A DNA stretch of 64,000 nt from Actinobacillus minor NM305. Its GTDB lineage: Bacteria; Pseudomonadota; Gammaproteobacteria; Enterobacterales; Pasteurellaceae. Positions 9,699 through 19,000 of this stretch are shown here, piece after piece. The stretch spans positions 1 through 64,000 of the forward strand of contig NZ_ACQL01000055.1 of assembly GCF_000175195.1 (NCBI RefSeq). The letters run 5' to 3'. Each line of letters starts with the position of its first letter. The stretch's first letter is position 1. The position numbers and the translations under genes are program-made. The notes below the pieces were generated by a model. The model had not been told where the DNA came from. It ran no database searches and saw only the letters and a program-made list of their open reading frames with translations.

Positions 9699-10913
9699 AT
9701 GCTAACCAATAAAAAAATCCTGATTGGTATTACAGGCGGCATTGCGGCTTACAAAACCATTGAGCTAATCCGTTTATTAAAAACAGCGGGGGCAGACGTT
9801 CGTGTTGCAATAACTCCTGCGGCAGAAGCCTTTGTAACACCGCTGACATTGCAGGCCATTTCAGGTAATGCGGTTTCAACTTCTTTACTTGATCCCCAAG
9901 CAGAATTAGCGATGGGGCATATTGAATTGGCGAAATGGGCAGATTTGGTAGTGATTGCCCCTGCAACAGCTGACTTTATTGCACGGTTGCGTATTGGAAT
10001 GGGCAATGATTTGCTTTCCACCATTTGCCTTGCGACCGCTTCACCGATTTTACTTGCACCGGCAATGAACCAGCAGATGTACAAGCGGTCGATTGTGCAG
10101 GAAAATTTGCAAAGTTTAATAGAGCAAGGAATTTCAATCATCGGGCCTAACGCTGGTTTCCAAGCCTGTGGCGATATAGGTAAAGGCAGAATGTCTGAGC
10201 CGAGTGAGATTTTCCAAGCGATTGAAGCGTATTTTACGCAATCGCAAGATTTTGCTGATTTGAGTGTCGTGATTACTGCCGGTCCAACGCGTGAAGCAAT
10301 CGATCCTGTGCGTTATATCAGCAATCACAGTTCAGGCAAAATGGGCTTTGCGATCGCGGAAGCCTTCGCTAAACGTGGAGCAAAAGTTACCTTGATTGCA
10401 GGTCCTGTCAATTTAGCTACACCACAAAATGTTAGCCGTATTGATGTGATTTCCGCACAACAAATGGCGGAACAAGCGGTAAGTTTGGCACAAAAAAATG
10501 CAATTTTTATCGGCTGTGCGGCGGTAGCTGATTATCGAGTGGATCAGGTTGCAGAGCAGAAAATTAAGAAAACAGGCGATAATGATGAACTAACTTTAAA
10601 GCTCGTCAAAAATCCTGATATTATCGCTACCGTAGCTCATCTTACTCAAAATCGCCCTTTTGTCGTGGGCTTTGCTGCTGAAACACAAAATGTAGCAGAT
10701 TATGCGAAAGATAAGTTACAACGTAAAAATTTAGATCTAATCTGTGCCAATGATGTGTCTGGTGGACAGGTGTTCGGGCAAGATCAAAATTCACTTCATC
10801 TCTTTTGGCAAAATGGCGAGAAAATTTTACCGCTTGCAGAGAAAGGGAAATTGGCGGAAGGATTGGTCGAAGAAATTCAGAAACGCTATAAGGAAAAAGG
10901 GCTGAATGGATAA
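9699..10913 (+). CDS. coaBC: Bifunctional phosphopantothenoylcysteine decarboxylase / phosphopantothenate-cysteine ligase
   Basis: Carries out two steps of coenzyme A synthesis: CTP-dependent ligation of cysteine to 4'-phosphopantothenate and FMN-dependent decarboxylation of the product. The N-terminal CoaC half (about residues 1-185) has [29 protein letters not shown] and the PAMN active-site motif. The C-terminal CoaB half (about 190-404) has [26 protein letters not shown] and the NPDI motif. The 404-aa length is normal. The stop overlaps the glycosyltransferase start by 8 bp. In H. influenzae this gene is followed directly by dut, so the glycosyltransferase looks inserted. Confidence 0.95.
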   Translation: MLTNKKILIGITGGIAAYKTIELIRLLKTAGADVRVAITPAAEAFVTPLTLQAISGNAVSTSLLDPQAELAMGHIELAKWADLVVIAPATADFIARLRIGMGNDLLSTICLATASPILLAPAMNQQMYKRSIVQENLQSLIEQGISIIGPNAGFQACGDIGKGRMSEPSEIFQAIEAYFTQSQDFADLSVVITAGPTREAIDPVRYISNHSSGKMGFAIAEAFAKRGAKVTLIAGPVNLATPQNVSRIDVISAQQMAEQAVSLAQKNAIFIGCAAVADYRVDQVAEQKIKKTGDNDELTLKLVKNPDIIATVAHLTQNRPFVVGFAAETQNVADYAKDKLQRKNLDLICANDVSGGQVFGQDQNSLHLFWQNGEKILPLAEKGKLAEGLVEEIQKRYKEKGLNG

Positions 10914-11571
10914 AGTTAATGTGTTATTTGCTACAGATAAGAATTATCTTCCTTATTTGGAGTGCTCATTAAAATCATTGTTAGCTCATAATGAAGATTT
11001 ATCCGTTTTTGTATTAAATACGGGAGATATTCCAAGCGATTGGGCGAAAAATTTACAGCCTTATTTTGCGCAACGCCGCTCAGAATTAACACTTTGCTAT
11101 TTAAATCAGGCCTCTTTAAATCATTTTGAAGATAGCGGTTATATCAGCAAGGCAACTTATTTAAGATATTATATTGAAGATCTTTTTCAATATGCTTCAA
11201 CACCTTATTGGATATATTTAGATTGTGATATTGCAATTAACGGTGACATCACATTGCCATTTAAGCAACTTAAAACCTCTAAATATGCGCTGGCAGCGGT
11301 GTCTGATCCGTATGTAAACAGCATTGACGATCACCCTTATAAATATCAAGATTATTTTAATGCTGGTATTCTTTATTTCGATGCAAACCGATGTCAGGGA
11401 ATAAAAAAAGACCTCATTAAATTAACCGAGCAATTAAAAGATAGAATTGTTTTTGGTGATCAAGATATTTTGAATGTGTATTTCCAAGATAATTGGCTAA
11501 AGCTAGATAATTTATCGAATTTTCAACTTGATCATATTTTGTATAAAAAATACACAACAGGGGGGGGGTAA
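10906..11571 (+). CDS. GT8-family glycosyltransferase, truncated by a G-tract frameshift
   Basis: Retaining glycosyltransferase of the galactosyl/glucosyltransferase GT8 type; by analogy it would add a sugar to lipooligosaccharide in the cytoplasm. The nucleotide-sugar DxD motif is in [14 protein letters not shown], preceded by [13 protein letters not shown] and followed by [12 protein letters not shown] and GDQDILN, all typical of GT8. The frame ends at TAA 11569 directly after nine G. With eight G (or five or eleven) it would continue to 11740 as a 277-aa protein. It overlaps coaBC by 8 bp and is more AT-rich than coaBC and dut. The donor and acceptor sugars cannot be told. Confidence 0.85.
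   Translation: MDKVNVLFATDKNYLPYLECSLKSLLAHNEDLSVFVLNTGDIPSDWAKNLQPYFAQRRSELTLCYLNQASLNHFEDSGYISKATYLRYYIEDLFQYASTPYWIYLDCDIAINGDITLPFKQLKTSKYALAAVSDPYVNSIDDHPYKYQDYFNAGILYFDANRCQGIKKDLIKLTEQLKDRIVFGDQDILNVYFQDNWLKLDNLSNFQLDHILYKKYTTGGG
11560..11568 (+). repeat. Poly-G tract (G9), contingency locus
   Basis: Nine consecutive G lie inside the glycosyltransferase frame, at the exact point where the conserved protein sequence switches to the other frame. Slipped-strand changes in such tracts switch surface-sugar genes in this family. Confidence 0.85.
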
Positions 11572-11740
11572 AATAGCACCTTATATTTTGCATTTTACCG
11601 GTCCAAATAAACCGCTGGGGAATGTTTCATCTGCTGATGAAAATGTAATGGCTGTGATAGCTTTATTTCGAGCTTATCATCAACTATCTTGGGACAATAT
11701 TGTAAATCTCCCACTTGGAAGTATTAAATTAATGTTTTAG
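11569..11740 (+). pseudogene. Out-of-frame C-terminal part of the GT8 glycosyltransferase
   Basis: Read in the frame one base later than the upstream gene, this stretch encodes [17 protein letters not shown] followed by about 40 residues. The HxxGxxKP motif is the C-terminal metal/donor motif of GT8 enzymes, so this is the missing end of the preceding gene rather than a separate one. It would be joined when the G-tract has eight bases. Confidence 0.85.
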
Positions 11741-11756
11741 TTTAAAAGGATAAAGA

Positions 11757-12212
11757 ATGAAACAAATTGACTTAAAAATTTTAGATAAACGAATTGGCAC
11801 AGAATTTCCTTTGCCAACTTATGCAACAACAGGTTCAGCAGGGTTAGATTTACGGGCATTAGTGGAGCAACCTTTAACCGTAGAAGCAGGACAGACAGTG
11901 TTAATTCCAACGGGGATTTCGGTTTATATCGCCGATCCAAACTTGGCGGCGGTAATTTTGCCTCGTTCAGGGCTTGGGCATAAAAATGGGGTCGTATTGG
12001 GTAACTTGGTTGGCTTAATCGACAGCGATTATCAAGGCCCGTTAATGGTGTCTCTTTGGAACCGTAGCGATAAGCCATTTACGATTGAAGTAGGCGATCG
12101 TATTGCCCAGCTCGTTTTTGTTCCTGTGGTGCAGGCACAATTTAATATCGTAGAAGAATTTACTGCAACCGACCGTGGCGAAGGTGGCTTTGGTCATTCA
12201 GGTAAACAATAG
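11757..12212 (+). CDS. dut: dUTP diphosphatase
   Basis: Hydrolyses dUTP to dUMP and pyrophosphate, keeping uracil out of DNA and supplying thymidylate synthesis. All five motifs of the trimeric enzyme are present in order: [38 protein letters not shown] and [10 protein letters not shown] at the C-terminus. Length 151 aa is exactly usual. Ribosome site AAAGGA precedes ATG 11757. slmA follows after 8 bases, the conserved dut-slmA pair. Confidence 0.97.
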   Translation: MKQIDLKILDKRIGTEFPLPTYATTGSAGLDLRALVEQPLTVEAGQTVLIPTGISVYIADPNLAAVILPRSGLGHKNGVVLGNLVGLIDSDYQGPLMVSLWNRSDKPFTIEVGDRIAQLVFVPVVQAQFNIVEEFTATDRGEGGFGHSGKQ

Positions 12213-12220
12213 GGTAGAAA

Positions 12221-12829
12221 ATGACAGAACCTGTAATCAAAATGCCGAAAAAGTCGGTAAAAGAGCGACAGCAGCAAGTGCTTGAAGTCTTAATCAGTTT
12301 ACTGAATTCGGAAGAAGGTATGCAACGTGTTACCACGGAGCGATTAGCTAAAGCGGTTGGGGTATCAGAAGGGGCGTTATATCGCTATTTCCCGAGCAAA
12401 ACTAAGATGTTTGAAGCATTGATTGAGCGGATAGAACAAACCTTAACAAGCTATATTGCCGCCAGTAAACGCAAAGAAAATACTACTGCTTTAGCAATAA
12501 AAGCTATTCTTTACACTGTTATTGAATTTGCTCGTAAAAATCCGGGAGTTACCCGTATTTTAACCGGGCACGCACTTATGTTTGAAGATGACACGCTAAA
12601 AGCCCGTGTATCAAAATTCTTTGATGGCTTAGAATTTCAATTTGCCAATATTTTGCAAATGAGCAAATTAAAAGATGGTAAATCTTTTGAAGATGAGCGT
12701 GCATTAGCAGGCTATTTAGTAAACTTCTGTGAAGGACAATTTTTACGCTTAGTTCGCTCAAACTTTAGTTATAATCAGCACCAACATTTTGATAAACAGT
12801 GGGCAATGATTAAACCTTTATTTGATTAG
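12221..12829 (+). CDS. slmA: Nucleoid occlusion factor SlmA
   Basis: TetR-family DNA-binding protein that blocks FtsZ ring assembly over the nucleoid. The N-terminal HTH ([23 protein letters not shown], about residues 41-63) and the all-alpha dimer/FtsZ domain match E. coli SlmA. Length 202 aa is close to 198. It sits 8 bp after dut in the expected operon. Confidence 0.95.
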   Translation: MTEPVIKMPKKSVKERQQQVLEVLISLLNSEEGMQRVTTERLAKAVGVSEGALYRYFPSKTKMFEALIERIEQTLTSYIAASKRKENTTALAIKAILYTVIEFARKNPGVTRILTGHALMFEDDTLKARVSKFFDGLEFQFANILQMSKLKDGKSFEDERALAGYLVNFCEGQFLRLVRSNFSYNQHQHFDKQWAMIKPLFD

Positions 12830-12836
12830 AGGCGAT

Positions 12837-13055
12837 ATGATTATTCCTTGGCAAGAATTGGAAGAAAGCACGCTTTATAATGTGCTGGATTCCTTTATTT
12901 TAAGAGAAGGCACAGATTATGGAACAAGAGAGCTTTCTCTGGAAGAAAAACGAGAGCGTTTATTAGCACAACTCAAGGCAGATAAGGTAGTCATTGTGTG
13001 GTCAGAACTACACGAAAGCCTTGATATAAAAGACAAAAACTCGTTTTTAGGTTAG
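12837..13055 (+). CDS. yheU: YheU/UPF0270 family small protein
   Basis: Small cytoplasmic protein of unknown function conserved in gammaproteobacteria. MIIPWQELEESTLYNVLDSF, then LREGTDYG and VVIVWSELHESLDI, align with the whole of E. coli YheU (72 aa). I start at ATG 12837 behind AGAGGCG, 7 bases after slmA; an earlier start at 12822 would overlap slmA and adds residues not conserved. In E. coli yheU lies close to crp, as here. Confidence 0.9.
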   Translation: MIIPWQELEESTLYNVLDSFILREGTDYGTRELSLEEKRERLLAQLKADKVVIVWSELHESLDIKDKNSFLG

Positions 13056-13117
13056 TTTGAATGTATATGTTACAATCAGACTATAACAATTAGATAATTT
13101 TGATAGAAAGGATTTTT

Positions 13118-13804
13118 ATGCAAGATATGACGCTTAGCACTCCGCCTCTTGGGGATTTAACACCTTCTCCTTCCATTCACGACCCTGTGGTTGAGTGGTT
13201 TTTAACGCAATGCCATGTGCATCGTTATCCGGCAAAGTATACTTTAATTCACGCCGGCGAAAATGCGGAATCATTGTATTACATTGTAAGCGGTTCGGTT
13301 TCTGTTTTTGTGAAAGATGATGAGCATAAAGAGATGCTTTTAACCCATCTAGGACAAGGTGAATTTTTAGGCGAGATTAGCTTGTTTGAAGAAAAAGTTC
13401 AGCCGAGAACAGCGTGGGTAAAAACCAAAGAGACCTGTGAAATTGCCGAGATTTCTTACAAAAAATTTAAGCAAATCGTGCATTTAAATCCGGATATTTT
13501 AATGTACCTTGCGGCTCAAATGGCACGCCGTTTACGCCAAACATCAAGCCAAGTGAGCAATTTAGCCTTTTTAGATGTGGCAGGGCGAATTGCGCAAACA
13601 TTGATGAATTTAGCCAAACAGCCTGATGCGATGACGCACCCTGATGGTATGCAAATTAAAATTACCCGTCAGGAAATCGGGCAAATGGTGGGCTGTTCTC
13701 GAGAGACCGTAGGGCGCATTTTAAAAATGTTAGAAGATGATGGCTTGATTTCAGCTCACGGTAAAACCATTGTGATTTATCGCAATAAACTTCTGAAAGC
13801 ATAA
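13118..13804 (+). CDS. crp: cAMP receptor protein (catabolite activator)
   Basis: Global transcription factor activated by cAMP. The cAMP-binding beta-roll (about residues 25-140) includes [14 protein letters not shown] and the phosphate-binding PRTAWV. The C-terminal winged helix has the recognition helix [14 protein letters not shown], identical to E. coli CRP, and [12 protein letters not shown]. In Pasteurellaceae CRP also activates competence genes at CRP-S sites. I start at ATG 13118 with GAAAGGA upstream; a TTG at 13100 gives a longer frame without support. Two CRP-like sites lie in the island immediately downstream. Confidence 0.97.
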   Translation: MQDMTLSTPPLGDLTPSPSIHDPVVEWFLTQCHVHRYPAKYTLIHAGENAESLYYIVSGSVSVFVKDDEHKEMLLTHLGQGEFLGEISLFEEKVQPRTAWVKTKETCEIAEISYKKFKQIVHLNPDILMYLAAQMARRLRQTSSQVSNLAFLDVAGRIAQTLMNLAKQPDAMTHPDGMQIKITRQEIGQMVGCSRETVGRILKMLEDDGLISAHGKTIVIYRNKLLKA

Positions 13805-13820
13805 GCCTTTTCTATTTTAA

Positions 13821-13871
13821 CAAGCGGTCGGTTTTGTAAAACAGTTCGGTATTATGTAGCAGTTGCACAAA
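13821..13871. repeat. Left copy of a 51-bp inverted repeat bounding the island (27-bp perfect core)
   Basis: Bases 13845-13871 are an exact reverse complement of 28040-28066 (27 of 27). The outer 24 bases on each side still match at 16 of 24 positions. The outer part includes an uptake signal (CAAGCGGTCGG). The repeat starts 17 bases after the crp stop. Confidence 0.9.
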
Positions 13872-13873
13872 GA

Positions 13874-13939
13874 TTGGCATAGTAGACAAATTTGTTGCTG
13901 TTTTGCCAAAAACTATGCCAAGTGGACAAAATTGTTGCT
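13874..13939. repeat. Short inverted repeat and a 40-bp-spaced direct repeat at the island's left edge
   Basis: TTGGCATAGT (13874-13883) pairs with ACTATGCCAA (13912-13921). GACAAATTTGTTGCT (13885-13899) recurs as GACAAAATTGTTGCT (13925-13939), 40 bp apart and 14 of 15 identical. Spaced repeats of this kind are seen at ends of Tn7/Mu-type transposons, but no such transposase is present here. Confidence 0.6.
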
Positions 13940-13978
13940 AATGTTTATTTTCATTAAATGTTAGCAACTCTTTTTATT
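13934..13978 (+). terminator. Possible terminator downstream of crp
   Basis: GTTGCTAA (13934-13941) pairs with TTAGCAAC (13961-13968), followed by CTCTTTTTATTT. The stem is short and the loop long, so strength is uncertain. Confidence 0.45.
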
Positions 13979-14087
13979 TAAAAAATCCTTTATAAACATA
14001 ATCTTATATCTTTTCGTTAACCCGTTATGAATAGATAACTTCTGCTTCAGTTCTTTAAACATTCCCCTCTCTGAAATTTCTATTCAT

Positions 14088-14115
14088 AAAAAATATGAAG
14101 TAGATCACAAATTTA
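14088..14115 (+). promoter_or_regulatory. CRP-like site in front of the first island gene
   Basis: TATGA-N6-TCACA at 14094-14109 has one mismatch to the CRP core TGTGA-N6-TCACA. It lies about 115 bases before the start at 14224. The rest of 13979-14223 holds no gene that I can see and is AT-rich. Confidence 0.5.
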
Positions 14116-14223
14116 ATGATTGGCTATTTATTAAGCGCATTTCGTGTGTTATAAATACAATAATGACACTTTTTATTACCCTATATTTAGGGTTTAGAAT
14201 AAAAATGATGGTGAGATTTTGCG

Positions 14224-14820
14224 ATGAGTCATAGCATTTGTAATAAGTTAAAACAGCATTTTAGCAAGCATCCTTGTTGTTGCATTGCTCTACTTATCCC
14301 TTTTATACCCTATATTTTATGGGTATCTTTTTTCTATGACATGATTTTAGCAGAAATCATTACTCCTTACCGTTGTGATATGTGGAAAGGCAAAGAAGTA
14401 GAAGTTTTTTTAACACCTGAAGAATGGAGAAAGTTATCAGGCGTTAATGAGTCACTCAAAGGTACTGAATGGGTATATTATCCTACGATTGAAGGTAAGC
14501 CAGAAACAGATCCTTTTTTTATAAAAAATCAAGGGCTATATCAACAAGTAATGTATTTTGATGAACATAGACATTATTTATCTTCCATTAACAATAAGTA
14601 TCCTAATTTGAATATATATGTATACATATATCCAAAAACAATCTTCGGACATGATACATTTGTATTATACGATAGCAAATTAGAACAAAAAATAATTCAG
14701 TATAATATAATTAAAGGATACTTTCGGAATCCTCTTTCAGGGCTTCCTGAAAGCTTTGATTGTAATAAAAATGAAATGTCCAACGCTTCAAAATTGATCG
14801 AAAATTATTTAAATAATTAA
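14224..14820 (+). CDS. Membrane-anchored protein of unknown function, island module 1
   Basis: I do not recognise this 198-aa protein. A cytoplasmic N-terminal stretch of about 20 residues is followed by one hydrophobic segment (CCCIALLIPFIPYILWVSFFYD, about 18-40, in two parts here). A polar region of about 150 residues then presumably lies in the periplasm. Codon use is AT-rich compared with crp and murB. The relic of an RTX lipase-like gene begins 13 bases after its stop, so it may be the cognate partner or immunity protein of that lost toxin. This is inference from position; no domain was identified. Confidence 0.6.
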   Translation: MSHSICNKLKQHFSKHPCCCIALLIPFIPYILWVSFFYDMILAEIITPYRCDMWKGKEVEVFLTPEEWRKLSGVNESLKGTEWVYYPTIEGKPETDPFFIKNQGLYQQVMYFDEHRHYLSSINNKYPNLNIYVYIYPKTIFGHDTFVLYDSKLEQKIIQYNIIKGYFRNPLSGLPESFDCNKNEMSNASKLIENYLNN

Positions 14821-14832
14821 TGAGGTGCGATT

Positions 14833-15006
14833 ATGTCTAATGACAACCTAGCATTGTTAGCAGCTTCAGCATATGGAGAATTTCCTGAAATAAATAACCG
14901 TAATAAAATTAATGAGAGTTTAAGAGCAAAATCTGAACTTTCTGATGAACAAGCTAGAAATTTTATAGACAATTATGACATTCTAGCTCATCAGCCAAAT
15001 TGCTAG
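14833..15006 (+). pseudogene. N-terminal remnant of an RTX lipase-like exoprotein
   Basis: The 57-codon frame starts at ATG 14833 behind TGAGGTGCG. It begins SNDNLALLAASAYGEFP and ends YDILAHQPNC, a pattern recalled from the N-terminus of RTX lipases and related exoproteins, where HQPNTxSGFSATLF usually follows. Here TAG intervenes, but the next frame immediately reads IASGYSGTLVIS, as expected after a small deletion near 14998. Homology then stops at about 15035. So the gene was frameshifted and its catalytic and repeat parts are gone. The 57-aa product might still be made; it is too short to work as a lipase. Confidence 0.6.
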
Positions 15007-15419
15007 TGGCTACTCAGGAACTCTCGTTATTTCAATAGTAAGCGTTGAAGTGTGATTATTATGGTTTGATTAAAATGTGAACTTGATCACAAACCTAACA
15101 TTTTGTTATTTATTGTTCGGAAATTTTTGCTAGCTTAGAAAAATAGCCTTTCCTGTACTGCAGATGTACTAAGCGTTCTAGTTTTATAATTCATATGGTA
15201 TGAATACGTAAAATGAGCCAAATTAAACTTGGCTTTAGATAAGGGTGTAAAAAAGAACTATATTTTTAAAGAATAGATTATAGTTTTTTATTTTATAAAA
15301 ACTATATATTATAAGTCCCAAATTCTTTGGGGAAGTGGTAGGCTATAATTCCAGTGTGTTTATAGATTAGGTTTAAAAGATAGTATATTTCAATGAACTT
15401 GTTAAGTTAGTGGTATTTT
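15007..15419. other. Intergenic stretch between the two island modules
   Basis: This stretch holds the out-of-frame tail of the RTX relic (to about 15035), then the CRP site at 15073, then about 320 bases of very AT-rich sequence with several possible -10 boxes and no gene I can support. Confidence 0.5.
15073..15094 (+). promoter_or_regulatory. Strong CRP-binding site upstream of the RTX operon
   Basis: AAATGTGA-ACTTGA-TCACAAAC contains a perfect TGTGA-N6-TCACA core with A/T-rich flanks. It lies about 330 bases before 15420. The following bases resemble those after the site at 14094 (GATCACAAA, then TATTTATT), which suggests duplicated promoters. Confidence 0.7.
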
Positions 15420-16004
15420 ATGAGTAAGAAAGTTATTAAGAAATATTGTTTTTTTATTTTGTTTTTCTTATCTGGGGTTTATGTGGTTTGGGTAGGCTTT
15501 TCTTCTGATTTTTGTCTTAGTGGTAATAAATTTTCTACGAGTGAAATATATAATAAAGCAAAGTATATATATATATTAAAAGAGATAGAAAAATCAAATC
15601 ACATGATAAATAAATTTACTAGATGTAAAGATTATAAGTGTGGAGTGTTTTATTTAAAAGGAAATGATTTATTGTCTCATGTGGATAGTTTTGATGATAT
15701 GTATTATGTTTTCTTAAAGTTAAACGATATGAAGCTGAGCAAAGACTATATCAGTAAGGAAAACGTAAGTGAGATTTACGTGAGAGATTATAATGGAATG
15801 GGTGTTATTTATATTTTTAATGGGATTTTTCCATGGAATGATTCTTATTTGTTAGACAAGGTAATTGACCTTGAAGAAGAAGGATATTATATGAATATAA
15901 TAATGAAGCATATAGATAGTAAAGGATATGTTTATAATGAGACTCCATTAAATAGTTTTTATCAGAAAATAGATAGTTGTGGTAATCCATCTTACTTTTT
16001 TTAG
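15420..16004 (+). CDS. Small membrane-anchored or secreted protein encoded before the RTX protein
   Basis: I do not recognise this 194-aa protein. Basic residues (SKKVIKKY) precede one hydrophobic stretch (FFILFFLSGVYVVWVGFS, about residues 11-28), which acts as signal anchor or signal peptide. The rest is polar and very rich in Tyr, Lys, Asp and Ile, with five cysteines in the exported part. The stop is followed after 8 bases, with TAGGAG between, by the RTX gene, so they are co-transcribed. The position recalls FrpD before FrpC in Neisseria and ORF1 before apxIVA in A. pleuropneumoniae, but no lipobox is visible. It could be a partner, anchor or immunity protein. Confidence 0.65.
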   Translation: MSKKVIKKYCFFILFFLSGVYVVWVGFSSDFCLSGNKFSTSEIYNKAKYIYILKEIEKSNHMINKFTRCKDYKCGVFYLKGNDLLSHVDSFDDMYYVFLKLNDMKLSKDYISKENVSEIYVRDYNGMGVIYIFNGIFPWNDSYLLDKVIDLEEEGYYMNIIMKHIDSKGYVYNETPLNSFYQKIDSCGNPSYFF

Positions 16005-16012
16005 GAGTTAAT

Positions 16013-19000
16013 ATGAAAGTTAGTTTTAAAGATGAAAATATATCAATAAAAGTATCTCATTTGTATACTTATGGAACAGATAATCCTTCTAGCTCAAGAC
16101 ATAGAGAGGGAAAAGAGCAGGTTTCTATTGATGTTGATATTAATGAGATTGAATCTATAGTTGGTGATATAGTAGATCCAGTTAAGTTTAACATGTTTAA
16201 ATATGCTGCGTTGGGGATAAAAAGAAATGGAAAAGTAATCTCTATAGATACTTTAAAAGCTTTTTCATCTATTAATAATGCAGGGACAGGATACCTAACG
16301 CAACGGCAAATGGAGGTGGTTATATATAATAGAGAGCTAACTGATCACGAAAGAAGGCTAGGGGACAACTTGTATTTTCAAGATGGTTCTAGAAAATATA
16401 ATGCTGATATAGCTTATATATTGGGATCATACACAGCTAGTTTATCCGATAATAATAAATTTTACTTCAAAGATGGAAAACTGTCTCACATAGAATACGA
16501 AACCAAAGTTGACTTTAATAATTTTGATGGTAATTCAGATTCATTTATAGCTAATATGGTCAACCCTCTAATATTCAACAGAGTGGATCCACTGAAGATT
16601 GGTAGAGCCGTAAAAATTAATACCATTGGAAGCGTTGCTTTAAAACGAATAAGCTCTACAAATATAAGGGAAGCCTTAGAATCTTCATTTATAGACCAGT
16701 TATCTAGTGCTTCTGAAGGATCTTATCCTATACCTAATACTCCTATAGATAACTATAGCTATAAAGGAAAAGCAAATTTAAAAATAGATTTTTCTGCATG
16801 GTACCAGAGATGGGAACACATAAGTAAAAATATTAAAACACCATTTGTTACAGATAAATTTTTGCCAGCCCCATTTAGACCAGGTATATCACAAGATCAG
16901 GCTAAGTTTGTATTTAGAAATTTAGAAGAGTTCTATACTAAAAAAATTAGTGAGCCAATTATATCTAAAAATAAAATTGATATACTCACAACTAAAAACA
17001 CTAAAGATATTAATGATCCTGATTATTTTAATACAACAATGAATAAGTTTGTTGCTGTGAATAAGGATACTTTAAATTCTAATACTAGCGCATTTGCTGT
17101 ATCTCTTGCAAACATTGCCACAGACAATTTCAGAGTTGCCAATAACAACCTTTCTAAAAATCCTTTAAATACATCTGGTTACAAATCAAAAATTGGAGTG
17201 GAGAATGCATTAAATGGGCCATTTGTTAAACCAATAACTATTAATTGGTTATCTGGTATTGGTCGTTCACAGTTACCTGTAGATCCCTTAATTCTTGATC
17301 TAAATGGTGATGGCGCCAAAGCTGTAAGTTATAATGATAAGCCTGTATTATTTGATATTGATAATGATGGTGGTTCTTTAGAAGAAACAGGTTGGCTAAA
17401 CAATCAAGATGGATTATTAGTTCGAGATTTAAATAATAATGGCAAAATTGATAATATGTCAGAAGTGTTCTCTGAATATTATGCAGGAAAGGCGGGCCGT
17501 AACGGTGAAAGTGGTGAAAAACGGTTTAAGAATGGATTTGAAGCATTAAGAACATTAGACTCGAATAAAGATAATATTTTTGATAGCAAAGATACTGACT
17601 TTAATAAAGTTAGAATTTGGCAAGATAAAAATCATAATGGTCTTACCGATTCGGGCGAGTTACAAACGCTTTCTAGTCTTGGAATTACTGCAATTGATTT
17701 GACATATCAAGAAATGGGTGGGCAACTCTTTAGCGGCAATGAGCTGTTAGCGAAGGGAAACTTTACTCACAATGGTAAGAAACAAGAGGCAGTTGCTGTA
17801 AATTTTCTTGCGAATCCGCGTGGCCATACAATTACTAATATTGCTGGAGGAAAGAAAACGGTTACAGAAGGTTCTGGACTAATTGATGGAACAAGTAGTT
17901 TTACTGCAACGGATAATCAAAATCGAGATTTAAATGCACGGCAGCTTGGCGTCATAAATATCCAAGCAGGCAACGGTAATGATATTTTACGTGGTGATGC
18001 TCAAAATAACTGGCTAGCTGGGGGAGGTGGTGCAGATACTTTCTATGGTGGAGATGGCGATGACGTATTGCTGATTGACGGTGATGATTTACCTGAGAAT
18101 ATTCATGGAGGTAATGGGGATGATATTGTTCAGGTTATTGGTGATAAATCCGTCTCACTTGATTTAGGTAGAGCTGAAATTGAAATCGCTCATGGTGGGC
18201 GTGGAGATGATGTCTTTATTTCTTCTGGCAATAGCTCGATTTTTGTTAGGGGAGGGGATGGCAATGACACTATTGTAGGAAGCATTGCCAATGATGCTTT
18301 ATCTGGTGAAAATGGTGATGATTTTATTTCAGGTAATGCTGGAAAAGATTTAATCCGAGGACACCGTGGTAATGACCGCTTATTTGGTGATGATGGTAAT
18401 GATGTCATTTTTGGTGGTTCTGACGATGATATGCTATACGGTGGCGAAGGGGATGATACCTTAGTTGGTGAAGGTGGCGATGATTATCTTGATGGCGGAG
18501 AGGGTAAAGACACCGCTGAGTTTTCAGGTGATTTTGCTGACTATAAAATTACCAAAATGGGAGATGGTTTATTAATTAGTGATACCAGACAAGGGCGGGA
18601 TGGTACGGATTTCTTACGTAATATTGAAATGCTGAATTTTAAAGATATTACAAATTATCAAGCACCGGCAACAAATAATGAATGGGAAAACCCTAGTCCA
18701 GTAGAGGATATTTTATATCAAGATAGCAAAGGACAGCGTTTTGATGGTTCACGTCCATATATCATTAAACAATCTCAATTGATTAAAAATGATATCGATC
18801 TTCAGGGTGATAAAATCATCATTTATCAAGCTTCAAATATTCGAGGTGGCTCTCTTAAAGTGCTGTCTAATGGAGATATAGAGTTTACACCGGCTAAAGG
18901 ATTTAAAGGCATTGCGAGTTTTGAATATGCTATTGAGGATTCAAAAGGTGTTAAAGCAATCCAAACTGCCGGTAGCGGTGAGTTAAAAGGTAAAGTTTAT

